From: Candidatus Methylomirabilis sp.
GTDB lineage: Bacteria > DYJV01
DNA: 54,609 bases
Direction of reading: 5' to 3'
Assembly (NCBI GenBank): GCA_020722945.1
Contig: DYJV01000007.1
Location: 1 to 54,609 of the forward strand
In this document: piece by piece, positions 17,478 to 27,149 of the stretch
How positions within the stretch are numbered: position 1 is the first letter of the stretch
Layout: every line of letters begins with the position of its first letter
The notes under the pieces: generated by a model
The model's database searches: none
Seen by the model: only the letters and a program-made list of their open reading frames with translations
What the model was told of the DNA's origin: nothing
Program-made: the position numbers and the translations under genes

Positions 17478-18524
17478 TTAAAATAAGATAGAGTAAAGGA
17501 GTGTTTTATTTTCGTCAAGTAGTGTAACTCTAAAATAAAACTTTCTATCTAAAAAAAATTTTGCAACCTCATTTTTTATCACTAATTCGGTCACTCTACT
17601 TTTGTAAAGAAGAGATGTAACAAATGTTGAATCAGGGCTTATTTCAAGAAATATATTTTTCTCTGTATCAAACCTTGCTACTACCATATTTTCTGAATAT
17701 TTTCCAAGAAATTTAAATTTAGCTTCGATATTATTGTTAATTGAGTTTATATACTTCAAAAAGTTAATAAATTTTTTAAAATGTTTTTCGTAGTAGATAT
17801 TTTTTGAGTTTTCTATCATTTGGGCTTTATGGTTGCTGTAAGAGGATGTGTGAATAATTGATGCACTATTGTCATAGGCAAGTTTTTCCCCATTTGTATA
17901 CATTCTTCTAAAAAGATCAGTATCTTCAAAGTATAAAAAAAATCTCTCATCAAATTTGTATCTTTTAAATGTTGCTCTGTTGATCATAAAATGACCACCA
18001 GACAAAGTATTTGTAAAAAATAATTGATTGTGAAGATAGTAGTTGTAGTTTCTACGATGGATAATATAGGAAAAAATGCTGTAAAATAAGCTATTATTCA
18101 TTGATATTTTATAAAGAAAAAATTTAAAAGGTGTCTTTTCTGATGCTGGAGTTACGATATACTCCTTTTCTGAATCAAAATAGACTTTTGGGGAGATAGC
18201 GGACACTCTTTTGTCTGATATTTTTTCTGAAAGTCTGATTATCTCCTCTACTGATATATCTGTATCAGGATTCAGAAAAAAGATCTTATCGCTATTTATA
18301 AATTTGTCGACTGCAAAATTACAAGCTTTTGCAAACCCTGAATTGTAGGGCATTTTATGGTATATGATATTGCTCTGATTAGGCAACTTTGAAGATAAAT
18401 CTATGCTGTCGCCATTATCTATTATAATAATATCAAAAGATTGTTTATTTAATTTTTTTATTAGATTTAATATTTTCTCACCTGTAAAGAAATTAACAAC
18501 AATAATTGAAATATCTTTTTTCAT
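17478..18524 (-). CDS. Family 2 glycosyltransferase
   Basis: The 348-residue protein begins with a GT2 (GT-A fold) domain. IIVVNFFTGEKILNLIKKLNKQ opens it, FFLNPDTDI (about residues 91-99) holds the DxD-like donor site, SGGHFMINRATF follows, and FFLYFEDTDLFRRMYTNGEK is the acceptor-side ED motif of rhamnosyl-type transferases. About 80 C-terminal residues form an extra beta-rich segment without recognised homology. It probably adds a sugar to LPS, O-antigen or another envelope glycan. A gap of 159 bases separates it from the chalcone-isomerase-like gene, so the operon link is uncertain. Confidence 0.8.
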   Translation of the reverse strand: MKKDISIIVVNFFTGEKILNLIKKLNKQSFDIIIIDNGDSIDLSSKLPNQSNIIYHKMPYNSGFAKACNFAVDKFINSDKIFFLNPDTDISVEEIIRLSEKISDKRVSAISPKVYFDSEKEYIVTPASEKTPFKFFLYKISMNNSLFYSIFSYIIHRRNYNYYLHNQLFFTNTLSGGHFMINRATFKRYKFDERFFLYFEDTDLFRRMYTNGEKLAYDNSASIIHTSSYSNHKAQMIENSKNIYYEKHFKKFINFLKYINSINNNIEAKFKFLGKYSENMVVARFDTEKNIFLEISPDSTFVTSLLYKSRVTELVIKNEVAKFFLDRKFYFRVTLLDENKTLLYSILF

Positions 18525-18659
18525 ATCGCTTTTCTATTATTTTTATATAAATTTTACAAATAAAAAATTTTTTAAATATATTGTTATTTTTATAAGTAAT
18601 TGTTTTTAAAGCATTTTTATGGGAGAAGAGTTATCTTTCTTAAAATATATATAATGTAA

Positions 18660-18675
18660 TGTGATTACGATTACA
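18660..18675 (+). promoter_or_regulatory. CRP/FNR-family operator-like dyad
   Basis: TGTGATTACGATTACA resembles the CRP consensus TGTGA-N6-TCACA with one mismatch in the second half-site, and a flanking TGTAAT/ATTACA dyad widens the symmetry. It lies 78 bases before the start of the large surface protein gene, in a plausible activator or promoter position. No regulator of this family is present in the window. Confidence 0.4.
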
Positions 18676-18753
18676 TACTTTTCTATTTTTTTGTTTTATA
18701 TAAGTAAAACTATAAAGATATAGTTCCCAAAAAACCCAAAAAAGGAGGCTCAA

Positions 18754-20724
18754 ATGATTTCTAAAGTTTTAAAAGTCTTATTTTTAGTTATTTTTTCTGT
18801 AACAATGTTAAATGCAAGGGATGTTGTGAATACCCCCACTCCCCTTGGTAGTGGAAGGAACGGATTTGCTACTGCAATGACACTTCCATTCTTTGATAAT
18901 TTTGAAAGCACAGATGCTGGCTGGACAAGTGATGGTTTCTGGAATCTGATTGCAAACCCTGAAACTATAAAGGTTGCGGACAATATTTACACTAATCTTG
19001 TTAAGCTTGCTGATGATGGCTATCTTCCTGCTTCTTATAGTGGAAGTTACTGCTGGTGGTATGGTGAAAAAGATACAGGGACTTTTATCGGTAGTGATTA
19101 CACTACTACCCAGTCAAATCTTAGTGGTGGTAAATCAACTCAGGCAAATTCTGGTTCTTTAGTCTCTCCAAGTATTATTATCCCTACAGATTCGTATGTT
19201 GAGCTCTCATTTGCTTCATGGTATGAGATAGAGGGTGTTGATGCAAATAGTTTTGATATGATGTATGTAGAGGTTTCTACTGATGGCACAAATTATACAG
19301 AGTTAGGTCATCTTAATCCTTTTGATGACTACAATACAGGCTCTTATATAGCTTACAGTAATAAAGGGGTTGGTGTTCCGGGTGAATGGAAAATTTATAC
19401 ATTTAATCTTTCTGATTATGCAGGACAGACAGTTAATATCAGATTTAGATTTAATACTAAAGATTCATTATACAATGGTTTTAGAGGTTGGTTGATTGAT
19501 GATGTATCTGTAAAGAGTTTGACATCTTCTGAAGTTGGTTATGCTCCAATTATCAAAAGTGTGTACCCTACAGTAGTTTATACTACAGATTATAATCAAC
19601 TTGTATCTCTTTTCTGTGACAATATAAACAACGAAACAAAAGTTTATGTAAACGGTGTGGAAGTTACATCAAAATATCAGGGTGATAGTTTACAGTTTTT
19701 ATTCAGTGGTTCATCTTATACTGTTGGACAAGATGTTGAAGTATATGTAAAAAACAGTGATGGAAAGGTAAGTAACACTGTAACAATTAAAATAGGTGAT
19801 TCTAATGATGCTGTTGCAGTTCCATCTATTACACCTATAGAGGTAATGGATAATGAAGAAAATACCTTTACTATGTCGGGGAGTAACCTTGATAATGTTG
19901 AGTATGTAAAAATAGGTGGTGTTGCTGCTAAGAGTGTTTCATTAGATAGTGCAGGTCTTGTTGCTGTTTTTGATGCATGCACAGTTGAACCTGGTTACAA
20001 AACAGTTGAACTTGTTAGTAGTGACTCCTCTGTGCAAAAATTATTTGGTGCTATTTTATTTAAAGAGTCAGGTCAGTGTGTATTTGATGACGAAGAAGAG
20101 CCAAAGCCAACTGGTGAGTGTTGTTATGAAGGTATGAATGCTGCTCCTCAAAATCCTATGAATCCTATATATTATACTAAAGAGAATGTGGTTGCAGATC
20201 CTACGGGGGAAGTTGTGAATATTGCAAATTGTGAATCTGTATATCTCAACCCATCTATCAGTGTAGATAGCTCTTTGATTGGACAAGAGGCTTATGATGT
20301 TTTCTTCATTACTACACCTACAGGTTTTCAATTGATGCTTCCACCTAAGAAAGTAGTTCTTTCTGAAGACCCACACAAAATGGCAAATTTTGAAGCACCT
20401 TTAGATTTCTCAGGTGCTGCAGGTTTTCAGTTTTATGTATATTATGGTTACAGAACTCTCGCAAAACAGCTATATTACAATGCTTATACTGTAAATGTTC
20501 AAGAGTGTTCAAACCAAACAAATGTTGATTGCACAACTCTTGATGAAAAAGGTTGTATGAATAATTCTCCAACATGTTTATGGACACCTTTTACAAAAAC
20601 ATGTGGTTACAACTGCACTTCTATAAAAAGCTCTTCATCTTGTGGAGAGGCTTTTGGTGGTGGTATTTGTGAATGGAAAAAAACTCCATTTGGAGAAGTT
20701 TGTTCAGTTGTTACATCTGATTAA
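18754..20724 (+). CDS. Large secreted multidomain surface protein
   Basis: The 656-residue protein has a signal peptide (1-21, ending MLNA). Residues 45-255 look like a MAM or immune-inhibitor-A-type beta sandwich (FDNFES...GWTSDGFWN; LSFASWYEIEG; GWLIDDVSVKSL). Two IPT/TIG-like immunoglobulin modules follow at about 264-348 and 356-437. An acidic linker (DDEEEPKP), a domain of about 130 residues opened by CCYEGM, and a cysteine-rich tail (585-650, nine cysteines, PSI/plexin-like repeats with CLWTPFTKTC) finish it. It carries no C-terminal sorting signal or barrel. A strong AAAGGAGG precedes ATG 18754 and a strong terminator follows, so it is probably an abundant monocistronic surface or adhesion protein. 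The exact role is unknown. Confidence 0.7.
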   Translation: MISKVLKVLFLVIFSVTMLNARDVVNTPTPLGSGRNGFATAMTLPFFDNFESTDAGWTSDGFWNLIANPETIKVADNIYTNLVKLADDGYLPASYSGSYCWWYGEKDTGTFIGSDYTTTQSNLSGGKSTQANSGSLVSPSIIIPTDSYVELSFASWYEIEGVDANSFDMMYVEVSTDGTNYTELGHLNPFDDYNTGSYIAYSNKGVGVPGEWKIYTFNLSDYAGQTVNIRFRFNTKDSLYNGFRGWLIDDVSVKSLTSSEVGYAPIIKSVYPTVVYTTDYNQLVSLFCDNINNETKVYVNGVEVTSKYQGDSLQFLFSGSSYTVGQDVEVYVKNSDGKVSNTVTIKIGDSNDAVAVPSITPIEVMDNEENTFTMSGSNLDNVEYVKIGGVAAKSVSLDSAGLVAVFDACTVEPGYKTVELVSSDSSVQKLFGAILFKESGQCVFDDEEEPKPTGECCYEGMNAAPQNPMNPIYYTKENVVADPTGEVVNIANCESVYLNPSISVDSSLIGQEAYDVFFITTPTGFQLMLPPKKVVLSEDPHKMANFEAPLDFSGAAGFQFYVYYGYRTLAKQLYYNAYTVNVQECSNQTNVDCTTLDEKGCMNNSPTCLWTPFTKTCGYNCTSIKSSSSCGEAFGGGICEWKKTPFGEVCSVVTSD

Positions 20725-20745
20725 TCGTATTACAATATATTTTAA

Positions 20746-20781
20746 AATAAGAGTGCCTATCACACGATAGGTGCTCTTATT
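20746..20781 (+). terminator. Rho-independent terminator of the surface-protein gene
   Basis: AATAAGAGTGCCTATC (20746-20761) pairs with GATAGGTGCTCTTATT (20766-20781) through a 4-base ACAC loop. This gives a 16-bp stem with two G-U pairs, followed by TTATCTTTA. Confidence 0.9.
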
Positions 20782-20960
20782 TTATCTTTATTTACTGATA
20801 ATTTACGCTAATTGGTCATAGATTATAATTAATTTTTAGAATTATCATCGTCATTGTCCATCCCCTATCTTTTACAAAATATTTAATTGATTAAAAAAAT
20901 CTTGATTAATGTAAAATTGTATGTTAGAAAAAGTAGAAATTTTTATATTTTTTCCTTTAG

Positions 20961-20987
20961 AAGTGGGTTAATCACCCACTTTTTTTG
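20961..20987 (+). terminator. Terminator/attenuator hairpin just before rimP
   Basis: AAGTGGGT (20961-20968) pairs with ACCCACTT (20974-20981) around TAATC, followed by an unbroken T run to 20987. This is a textbook intrinsic terminator. Only 11 bases separate the T run from the rimP ATG at 20999, and no Shine-Dalgarno lies between. The upstream surface-protein gene already has its own terminator, so this one probably controls read-through into the rimP-nusA-infB operon. Confidence 0.8.
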
Positions 20988-20998
20988 TTTAAACTAAA

Positions 20999-21463
20999 AT
21001 GATAAACTTTGAAAATATTACTAAAAAAACTTACATTTTATTTGAGGAATATCTCAAGACTCTTGGCTACGATCTTGTCTTTTCCGAGTTTTTAAGAGAT
21101 CAGCATGGTTTAGTTTTGAGGTTATTTATTGATAAAGATGGTGGCGTTACAATTGATGATTGTGCAAAAGTAAGTGAATTAGTAAGTCCAATACTTGATG
21201 CTGAAAATCTGATAAATGCCCACTACTCTCTTGAAGTTTCTTCTCCTGGTATAAATAAGCCTTTAAGGAGATTGGATCACTTCATAAATGTCATTGGTAA
21301 TGAGATAAAAGTTGTACTTGATACCCCTTTAGATAATAGGAGGAATTTTAAAGGTGTTCTATTGGGGGTTAATGATGGTTCTATTGAACTGCAAGTTGAT
21401 AATCAGATATACAATTTATCAATTGCTCAAATAAAGAAAGCTAACTTAGTATATAAATTTTAG
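20999..21463 (+). CDS. rimP: Ribosome maturation factor RimP
   Basis: RimP assists 30S subunit assembly. The 154-residue chain has the family core FIDKDGGVTIDDCAKVSELVSPILD and YSLEVSSPGINKPLRRLDHF, then a C-terminal SH3-like domain. The ATG at 20999 fits the family N terminus but has no visible Shine-Dalgarno; a T-run terminator lies immediately upstream. It opens the classical rimP-nusA-ylxR-infB block, and nusA follows after 12 bases. Confidence 0.93.
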   Translation: MINFENITKKTYILFEEYLKTLGYDLVFSEFLRDQHGLVLRLFIDKDGGVTIDDCAKVSELVSPILDAENLINAHYSLEVSSPGINKPLRRLDHFINVIGNEIKVVLDTPLDNRRNFKGVLLGVNDGSIELQVDNQIYNLSIAQIKKANLVYKF

Positions 21464-21475
21464 AAAGGGTTTAAA

Positions 21476-22708
21476 ATGTTATCAAATCTGCACTTTGTCA
21501 TAGAACAAATTAGTAAAGAGAAAAATATTCCACCGGAGAAACTTATTCAAAGTTTAGAAGAAGCAGTTTTGAATGCTGCTAAGAAAAAATATCCTGAACG
21601 GGAGCTTGAAGCCCAATACAATCAAGAAACAAATGAGATAGAGGTATTTGAATTTATAGAAGTTGTCAAAACAGTTGAAGATTCTTATACCCAGATTGAG
21701 TATGATGAGGCTGTTTTACACGACCCTGATATTCAGGTAGGTGACTACTTGGGCTTAAAGATAGATGCTAATGAATTAGGGCGAATTTCTGTTCAACAAG
21801 CTAAGAATGTTATAATCAACAAAATAAGGGATGCAGAGAAAGAATCAATTTTTAACGAATACAAAGATAAAATAGGACAGCTTGTCATCGGTTTTTACCA
21901 AAGATCAGAATTTGGGAATATAGTTGTTAATTTAGGGAAAACTGAGGGTATTATCCCTAAGGTAGAGCAATCTCCAGCTGATAGATTTAAGCAAGGTGAA
22001 CGTATAAAATCAGTTATTGTTGATATAAAAAGGGACACAAAAGGTCCTCAGATAATACTTTCAAGAACTCATCCTAATTTTCTTATAAGGCTTTTTGAAT
22101 TAGAAGTTCCTGAAATTTATGAAAATCTTGTTGTTGTAAAGGGTGCTTCCCGTGAGCCGGGCAGCAGAGCTAAAATAGCTGTTTACTCAAAAAATATTGA
22201 TATTGATCCTGTAGGAGCTTGTGTTGGAGTAAGAGGTTCAAGAGTTAATGGAATAGTGAGAGAGCTTAATGGTGAGCGTATAGACATTGTCCGATGGGAT
22301 CCAGATCCCACCAAATTTGTTATTAATGCTTTGTCTCCTGCACAGATCACAAAAATTATTCTCGATGAAGAGAAAAATTCTATGGAGATAATAGTCCCAA
22401 ATGAAAATCTTTCACTTGCCATAGGTAAAAGGGGGCAAAATGTAAAATTAGCCTCTAAATTGACAGGGTTTAGGATAGATATTAAGAGTGAATCTCAATC
22501 AGAGGAAGAATTTGAAAAGATATATAATCCTCTAAAGGAGAAGTTGGATCTCGATTTTATCAGTATGAGAATATTGTTTGATGAAGGGTATAGAACGCTT
22601 TCACAGCTTGTAGAAGCTGATGCTGATGATATATCTGAAATATTAGGAATTGAAGTTAATAAAGCTTACGAAATTATTGATTCTGCTGGTGAGCTACTAA
22701 AAGTTTAA
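21476..22708 (+). CDS. nusA: Transcription elongation/termination factor NusA
   Basis: NusA binds RNA polymerase and nascent RNA and modulates pausing, termination and antitermination. The 410-residue chain has the N-terminal RNAP-binding domain (LSNLHFVIEQISKEKNIPPEKLIQSLEEAV), an S1 domain (about 130-200), two KH domains (VGACVGVRGSRVNGIVREL and NLSLAIGKRGQNVKLASKL) and one helix-hairpin-helix repeat at the C terminus (LFDEGYRTLSQLVEAD). It lacks the two long acidic repeats of E. coli NusA (495 aa), as in many non-proteobacteria. AAAGGG precedes the ATG. Confidence 0.96.
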   Translation: MLSNLHFVIEQISKEKNIPPEKLIQSLEEAVLNAAKKKYPERELEAQYNQETNEIEVFEFIEVVKTVEDSYTQIEYDEAVLHDPDIQVGDYLGLKIDANELGRISVQQAKNVIINKIRDAEKESIFNEYKDKIGQLVIGFYQRSEFGNIVVNLGKTEGIIPKVEQSPADRFKQGERIKSVIVDIKRDTKGPQIILSRTHPNFLIRLFELEVPEIYENLVVVKGASREPGSRAKIAVYSKNIDIDPVGACVGVRGSRVNGIVRELNGERIDIVRWDPDPTKFVINALSPAQITKIILDEEKNSMEIIVPNENLSLAIGKRGQNVKLASKLTGFRIDIKSESQSEEEFEKIYNPLKEKLDLDFISMRILFDEGYRTLSQLVEADADDISEILGIEVNKAYEIIDSAGELLKV

Positions 22709-22726
22709 AATATTGAACTCCCATTT

Positions 22727-23332
22727 ATGAAGAATTTAAGGACATGTTTAACTTGCAATGCCAAAGATGATAAAAAGAATTTATTTAGATATATTATCAA
22801 TGATGGCTTGCTTATGGTTGACTATTTCCAGAAATTACAAGTAAGGGGGATTTATACCTGCAAAAGGGAGAGTTGTATAAAAAATTTGACTATAAAGAGT
22901 GTTAAAAGAAGTCTAAAAGATGAAAATCTTTTAAAAATAGATAAAGAGAAAATATTGATAACCATCAAAAATAACTTAATAAAAGATATATTTTCTAAAA
23001 TACATATTGCCAATAAAGGTGGTTTTGTTACTGCAACAACGAATAAAATTATGGAGAGTCTCAAAGCTGGGAAGGTCTTTACTTTTTTTTTCATTGCAAA
23101 TGATATATCTGACAACAGCAAAGAGAGGGTATTAAAATTTCTAAGAGATCCGTATCAGTTTTCATCATTTTTTTCAAAAAGTGAGTTGGGAAGTATATTT
23201 GGAAAGAGTGAAACCAATATTCTTGGATTATTCGAGTCTGCTATTACTGATTATATAAAAGATCAGGTAAAAATATATTCAAATATTTACACAGAGGGAG
23301 TTGTATCTAATGGAAATAGAAAAAATAATTAG
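22727..23332 (+). CDS. YlxR (DUF448) protein with L7Ae-like extension
   Basis: The N-terminal 75 residues are a YlxR/DUF448 RNA-binding domain, with [19 protein letters not shown] in place of the usual RTCVGC...LxRxV, and [11 protein letters not shown] matching the GRGAYVC..C segment. Residues of about 80-180 resemble an L7Ae/YlxQ-type fold ([21 protein letters not shown]). This merges what are two adjacent genes (ylxR and ylxQ) in Firmicutes. The GC-dependent part of the signature is weakened (T-C-N rather than G-C-R). The last 23 bases overlap infB. It probably binds RNA or ribosomes, or regulates RNase P or transcription as proposed for YlxR. The exact role is uncertain. Confidence 0.75.
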   Translation: MKNLRTCLTCNAKDDKKNLFRYIINDGLLMVDYFQKLQVRGIYTCKRESCIKNLTIKSVKRSLKDENLLKIDKEKILITIKNNLIKDIFSKIHIANKGGFVTATTNKIMESLKAGKVFTFFFIANDISDNSKERVLKFLRDPYQFSSFFSKSELGSIFGKSETNILGLFESAITDYIKDQVKIYSNIYTEGVVSNGNRKNN

Positions 23333-26024
23333 TTTAGCAAAAGATTTAGGGTTAAGTAAAGAGGAAGTCCTTAAAAAACTTGAAAAGAAGAGAAAAGAGA
23401 ATGCAGCTGTATCGGACGAAGAAGTTGCAGAACAGATAAAAAATGAACATAAAATAGATAGTGGTGATTTTATTGAAAAAAGACTTGCAACAGATGTTAT
23501 AAGAAGAAGAAAGATTCCTTCAAAAGTCCCTGACAAGCTTCCAATCCCCTCTGTAAAGGAAGAAGATATTAAAGATAAAGTTATCCAACCCAAAATCGAA
23601 GAAGCACCAAAAGAACCAATTTTAAAAGTTGAAACTGAAAAAATAGATAAAGAGGAAGTTGCTCTTGATAAAACGATTGAATCTACTCCAACTTTGGCAA
23701 AACCTGAAGAAGTGATAGTGTTAAAAGAGAGAGAGAGTCAACCTTTAGCAGAAGATAGAAAAAGTCAACCTGCAATGGAATATTTACCTAAAAAAGTAAG
23801 ACCAATAGATGAAGAATCTCAAAGACGAGAATTTGAAAAATCAAGAGAGAAGTTAGAGAAAAAGATAGAAGAGTTTTCAAACAAAAAAGCTTTAAGACCT
23901 AAAAAAGTAATAAAACCTCAAGAGAAAGAGGCGATACCTGTATTAAACAAAGATAAAACTCTTCAAGAGCAGCCTGCCTCTACCCCAGCCAAAGATGATA
24001 AAAGTGCAGCAGCCCCTAAATTTTTAAAAGATAAGAAACCACCCGAAAAAGCAGTTGATGAAGAGTCAAAAGATAAGAAAAAAAGCAGAAAAAAAGTAAA
24101 AGATTTTAAGACAATATTTGATAAACGGAAGAAATTGAAAGATGTTGAAGTAGTCGTTGTTGAAGAGGATTCTAAGAAATTAAAAGAAAAAGCTAATTTA
24201 AAGAAGTATAAAGAGAAGAAGCAGTTTGATAAAAAAATTTCTACAAAACCTATTGTAAAAGAATCGAAGAAGAAAATAAAAATATTATCAAATGAAATTA
24301 CTGTTTCAGAGCTTGCAAAAGACCTTAATGTAAAAGCTATAGAGCTTATCAAAAAATTAATGCTCAATGGAATTACTGCAACAATAAATAACGCTATTGA
24401 TATAGATACAGCTACATTGATTGCTACCGAATACGGTTTTGAAATTGAGAAAATAGGGAACATTGAAGAGAAGATAAGTGCTGAAATAAAGCAGGTGGAC
24501 AGAGAGGATGAATTGATGCCAAGACCACCGGTTGTTACTATTATGGGTCATGTTGACCATGGCAAAACCTCACTCCTTGATAAAATAAGACAAACTAACG
24601 TTACAGCTTCTGAAGCTGGTGGTATCACCCAACATATTGGAGCTTATCTTGTTGATCTTGAAGGTAACAAGATAACTTTTATAGATACTCCGGGGCACGA
24701 AGCTTTTACTGCTATGCGGGCAAGGGGTGCAAAAGTAACAGATATTGTAGTTTTGATAGTTGCAGCAGACGATGGGGTTATGCCCCAGACTATTGAAGCG
24801 ATAAACCATTCAAAAGCTGCAAATGTTCCAATTATTGTTGCTATTAACAAAATTGATAAAAATAGTGCAAATCCTGACAGGATACTTACTCAACTAATGG
24901 AGCACCATATAGTTACTGAGCAGTTTGGTGGTGAGACTATCTGTATAAAGGTATCAGCCAAAACAGGAGATGGAATAAAAGAGCTGCTTGAAGCAATCTT
25001 AATACAAGCAGAGATACTTGAATTAAGGGCTAACCCAAACAAAAAAGCAAAAGGTTACATTATTGAATCAAAGCTTGATAAAAATAGAGGTAGTGTTGCT
25101 ACAGTATTGGTTACAGAAGGGACTCTTAAAATAGGTGATTTTTTAGTTGCAGGTAATTTATACTGTAAGGTAAGGGCAATGTCAAATCATCTTGGACACA
25201 AAATTGATGCAGCAACACCTGCTACACCAGTTGAGATACTTGGTTTTAATGGTGTGCCTGAAGCTGGTGAAGTTGTAATTGCTATATCAACCGAAAAAGA
25301 AGCAAAAGAGTTAATAGAGCATAGAATTACAAAAGATAAAGAGAGGGAGCTAATCCAAAAACAGAAAATATCTTTGGAGGATATACAGAAGCAGATAATG
25401 GAAGGAGCAGTTAAAGAGCTCAATATTCTTGTGAAGGTTGATGTTCAAGGGACTTCTGATGCGATAAGGCTCTCTTTGGAAAAACTGAAAACATCTGAGG
25501 TAAGTGTAAAGATAATCGGCACTGGAGTTGGTGGAATTACAGAGAGTGATGTTCTTCTCGCTCAGGCTTCTCAAGCAATAATCATAGGATTTAATGTTCG
25601 TCCTGATGTTAAGGCCAGAAAGCTTGCTGAAAAAGAGCAGATAGAGATAAAAACATACTCCATAATTTATGAGTTGATAGATGATATCAGAAAAGCTTTG
25701 GAAGGGTTGCTTGATCCAGAATATAAAGAGGAGTATCACGGAAGAGCAGAAGTAAGGCAGATTTTCTCTGTTCCTAAGGTAGGGACTATTGCAGGGTGTT
25801 ATCTCGTAGATGGCAAAATTACCAGAAATTCTAAAGTAAGATTATTAAGAGATAACATTATTGTATTTGATGGTGAACTTGCATCACTCAAAAGATTTAA
25901 AGATGATGTAAAGGAAGTTTTATCAGGTTATGAGTGTGGAATGGGATTGTTAAACTTTAATGATGTAAAAATAGGGGATATTATCGAGGGTTATACTATA
26001 GCCAAGAAAATAAGGACTTTATAG
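23310..26024 (+). CDS. infB: Translation initiation factor IF-2
   Basis: IF-2 is the GTPase that delivers initiator tRNA to the 30S subunit. The frame opens at TTG 23301, but ATG 23310 ([15 protein letters not shown]) has GAGGGAG 9 bases upstream and is preferred, giving 904 residues. An N-terminal IF2_N-like helix module is followed by about 280 residues of Lys/Glu-rich linker. A second IF2_N ([20 protein letters not shown]) is followed by the G domain with [18 protein letters not shown] and NKIDK, then domains II, III and IV. Start and ylxR stop overlap by 23 bases, indicating coupling. No rbfA follows. Confidence 0.96.
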   Translation: MEIEKIISLAKDLGLSKEEVLKKLEKKRKENAAVSDEEVAEQIKNEHKIDSGDFIEKRLATDVIRRRKIPSKVPDKLPIPSVKEEDIKDKVIQPKIEEAPKEPILKVETEKIDKEEVALDKTIESTPTLAKPEEVIVLKERESQPLAEDRKSQPAMEYLPKKVRPIDEESQRREFEKSREKLEKKIEEFSNKKALRPKKVIKPQEKEAIPVLNKDKTLQEQPASTPAKDDKSAAAPKFLKDKKPPEKAVDEESKDKKKSRKKVKDFKTIFDKRKKLKDVEVVVVEEDSKKLKEKANLKKYKEKKQFDKKISTKPIVKESKKKIKILSNEITVSELAKDLNVKAIELIKKLMLNGITATINNAIDIDTATLIATEYGFEIEKIGNIEEKISAEIKQVDREDELMPRPPVVTIMGHVDHGKTSLLDKIRQTNVTASEAGGITQHIGAYLVDLEGNKITFIDTPGHEAFTAMRARGAKVTDIVVLIVAADDGVMPQTIEAINHSKAANVPIIVAINKIDKNSANPDRILTQLMEHHIVTEQFGGETICIKVSAKTGDGIKELLEAILIQAEILELRANPNKKAKGYIIESKLDKNRGSVATVLVTEGTLKIGDFLVAGNLYCKVRAMSNHLGHKIDAATPATPVEILGFNGVPEAGEVVIAISTEKEAKELIEHRITKDKERELIQKQKISLEDIQKQIMEGAVKELNILVKVDVQGTSDAIRLSLEKLKTSEVSVKIIGTGVGGITESDVLLAQASQAIIIGFNVRPDVKARKLAEKEQIEIKTYSIIYELIDDIRKALEGLLDPEYKEEYHGRAEVRQIFSVPKVGTIAGCYLVDGKITRNSKVRLLRDNIIVFDGELASLKRFKDDVKEVLSGYECGMGLLNFNDVKIGDIIEGYTIAKKIRTL

Positions 26025-26186
26025 TCTTTACTCATTGTTCATCTAATTTTTATAGCAACTAATTTTATTTAAAGAATCAAATTTTATTTGAATGTTGCAC
26101 TCTTATCTTTTAAAAACTACAATTACTCTGCTTGTTATCTGTCAATATTTTATTTTTATATAAATTTATAGAATTGGAGATTTTTT

Positions 26187-27146
26187 ATGGAACAGATAAT
26201 TAATATGATTAAAAAAAGTAAAACTTTTTTAATTATTTCCCATATAAACCCTGATGGTGATACAATTGGTTCAAATATTGGATTATCACTCTCCCTAAAA
26301 AGTATTGGGAAGGATGTAATTAGCTATTGTGATAGTAAGATACCTTTTGAGTATCAGTTTTTATTATCCAATGATTTTAAAATGTTAACTATTCCTGAAA
26401 ATATTATGAAGAGTAAATTCGATGTAATGATTATGCTTGATTGTGCAGATAGTAAAAGAACCAAACATTATCAAGAATTTAGAAATATATCTGAAATATT
26501 AATTAATATTGATCACCACAAATCCAATGACAAATTTGGAGATTTAAATATTATATATGAAGATTATAGTTCAACAGGTGAAATAGTTTACGATATTCTT
26601 ATCAATGGAGGTTTTCCTGTAAATCGTTCAATTGCTGAAGCAATATATACTGCTATCATAACAGACACAGGTTCTTTTAGATACTCAAACACCAATTCAA
26701 GGACATTTGATATTGCTTCTGATTTAATAAAATATGGGGTTAATAGTTGGGAAATATCACAGAAAATATATGAAAATAAACCTTATAAAAGGATTATGCT
26801 TCTAAAAGAAGCTTTAAACTCTCTCAAATTAAATACAAAAGGGAAAATTGCTGTTTTATCTATCTCTAAAAATATATTGGATGTTTACAATGCAACCGGT
26901 GAGGATACGGACGGTTTGGTAAATTATGGCAGAAGTATTGAAGGGGTCGAGGTTTCTATCTTTATACGAGAGGAAGAGAATGGTTGTAAATTGAGTTTTC
27001 GTTCAAAAGGTAAAGTTGATGTATCATCACTTGCAAGAACTTTTGATGGTGGTGGGCACAGAAATGCTGCAGGTGGTTTTATTAACAAACCTCTTTTTGA
27101 AGTTGAAAAATTAATTATGAATATTGCAGAGGAGTATGTTTTTTAA
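26187..27146 (+). CDS. nrnA: DHH/DHHA1 oligoribonuclease-phosphatase NrnA
   Basis: NrnA degrades short oligoribonucleotides from the 5' or 3' end and dephosphorylates pAp. The 319-residue protein has the DHH motifs in order: ISHINPDGDTIGSN, MLDCADSKR, NIDHHKSNDKFGD and a TDTGSFRYSNT segment. The DHHA1 domain ends with the RNA-binding GGGHRNAAGG. GGAG lies before ATG 26187. In many genomes it follows rbfA; here it follows infB across a 162-base gap. The truB start is 3 bases after its stop. Confidence 0.92.
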   Translation: MEQIINMIKKSKTFLIISHINPDGDTIGSNIGLSLSLKSIGKDVISYCDSKIPFEYQFLLSNDFKMLTIPENIMKSKFDVMIMLDCADSKRTKHYQEFRNISEILINIDHHKSNDKFGDLNIIYEDYSSTGEIVYDILINGGFPVNRSIAEAIYTAIITDTGSFRYSNTNSRTFDIASDLIKYGVNSWEISQKIYENKPYKRIMLLKEALNSLKLNTKGKIAVLSISKNILDVYNATGEDTDGLVNYGRSIEGVEVSIFIREEENGCKLSFRSKGKVDVSSLARTFDGGGHRNAAGGFINKPLFEVEKLIMNIAEEYVF

Positions 27147-27149
27147 TTT

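Noticed and set aside
23963-24463. Long Ser/Phe-rich minus-strand frame inside infB
   Set aside because: It is the antisense reflection of the Lys/Glu-rich linker of IF-2; composition explains the open frame.
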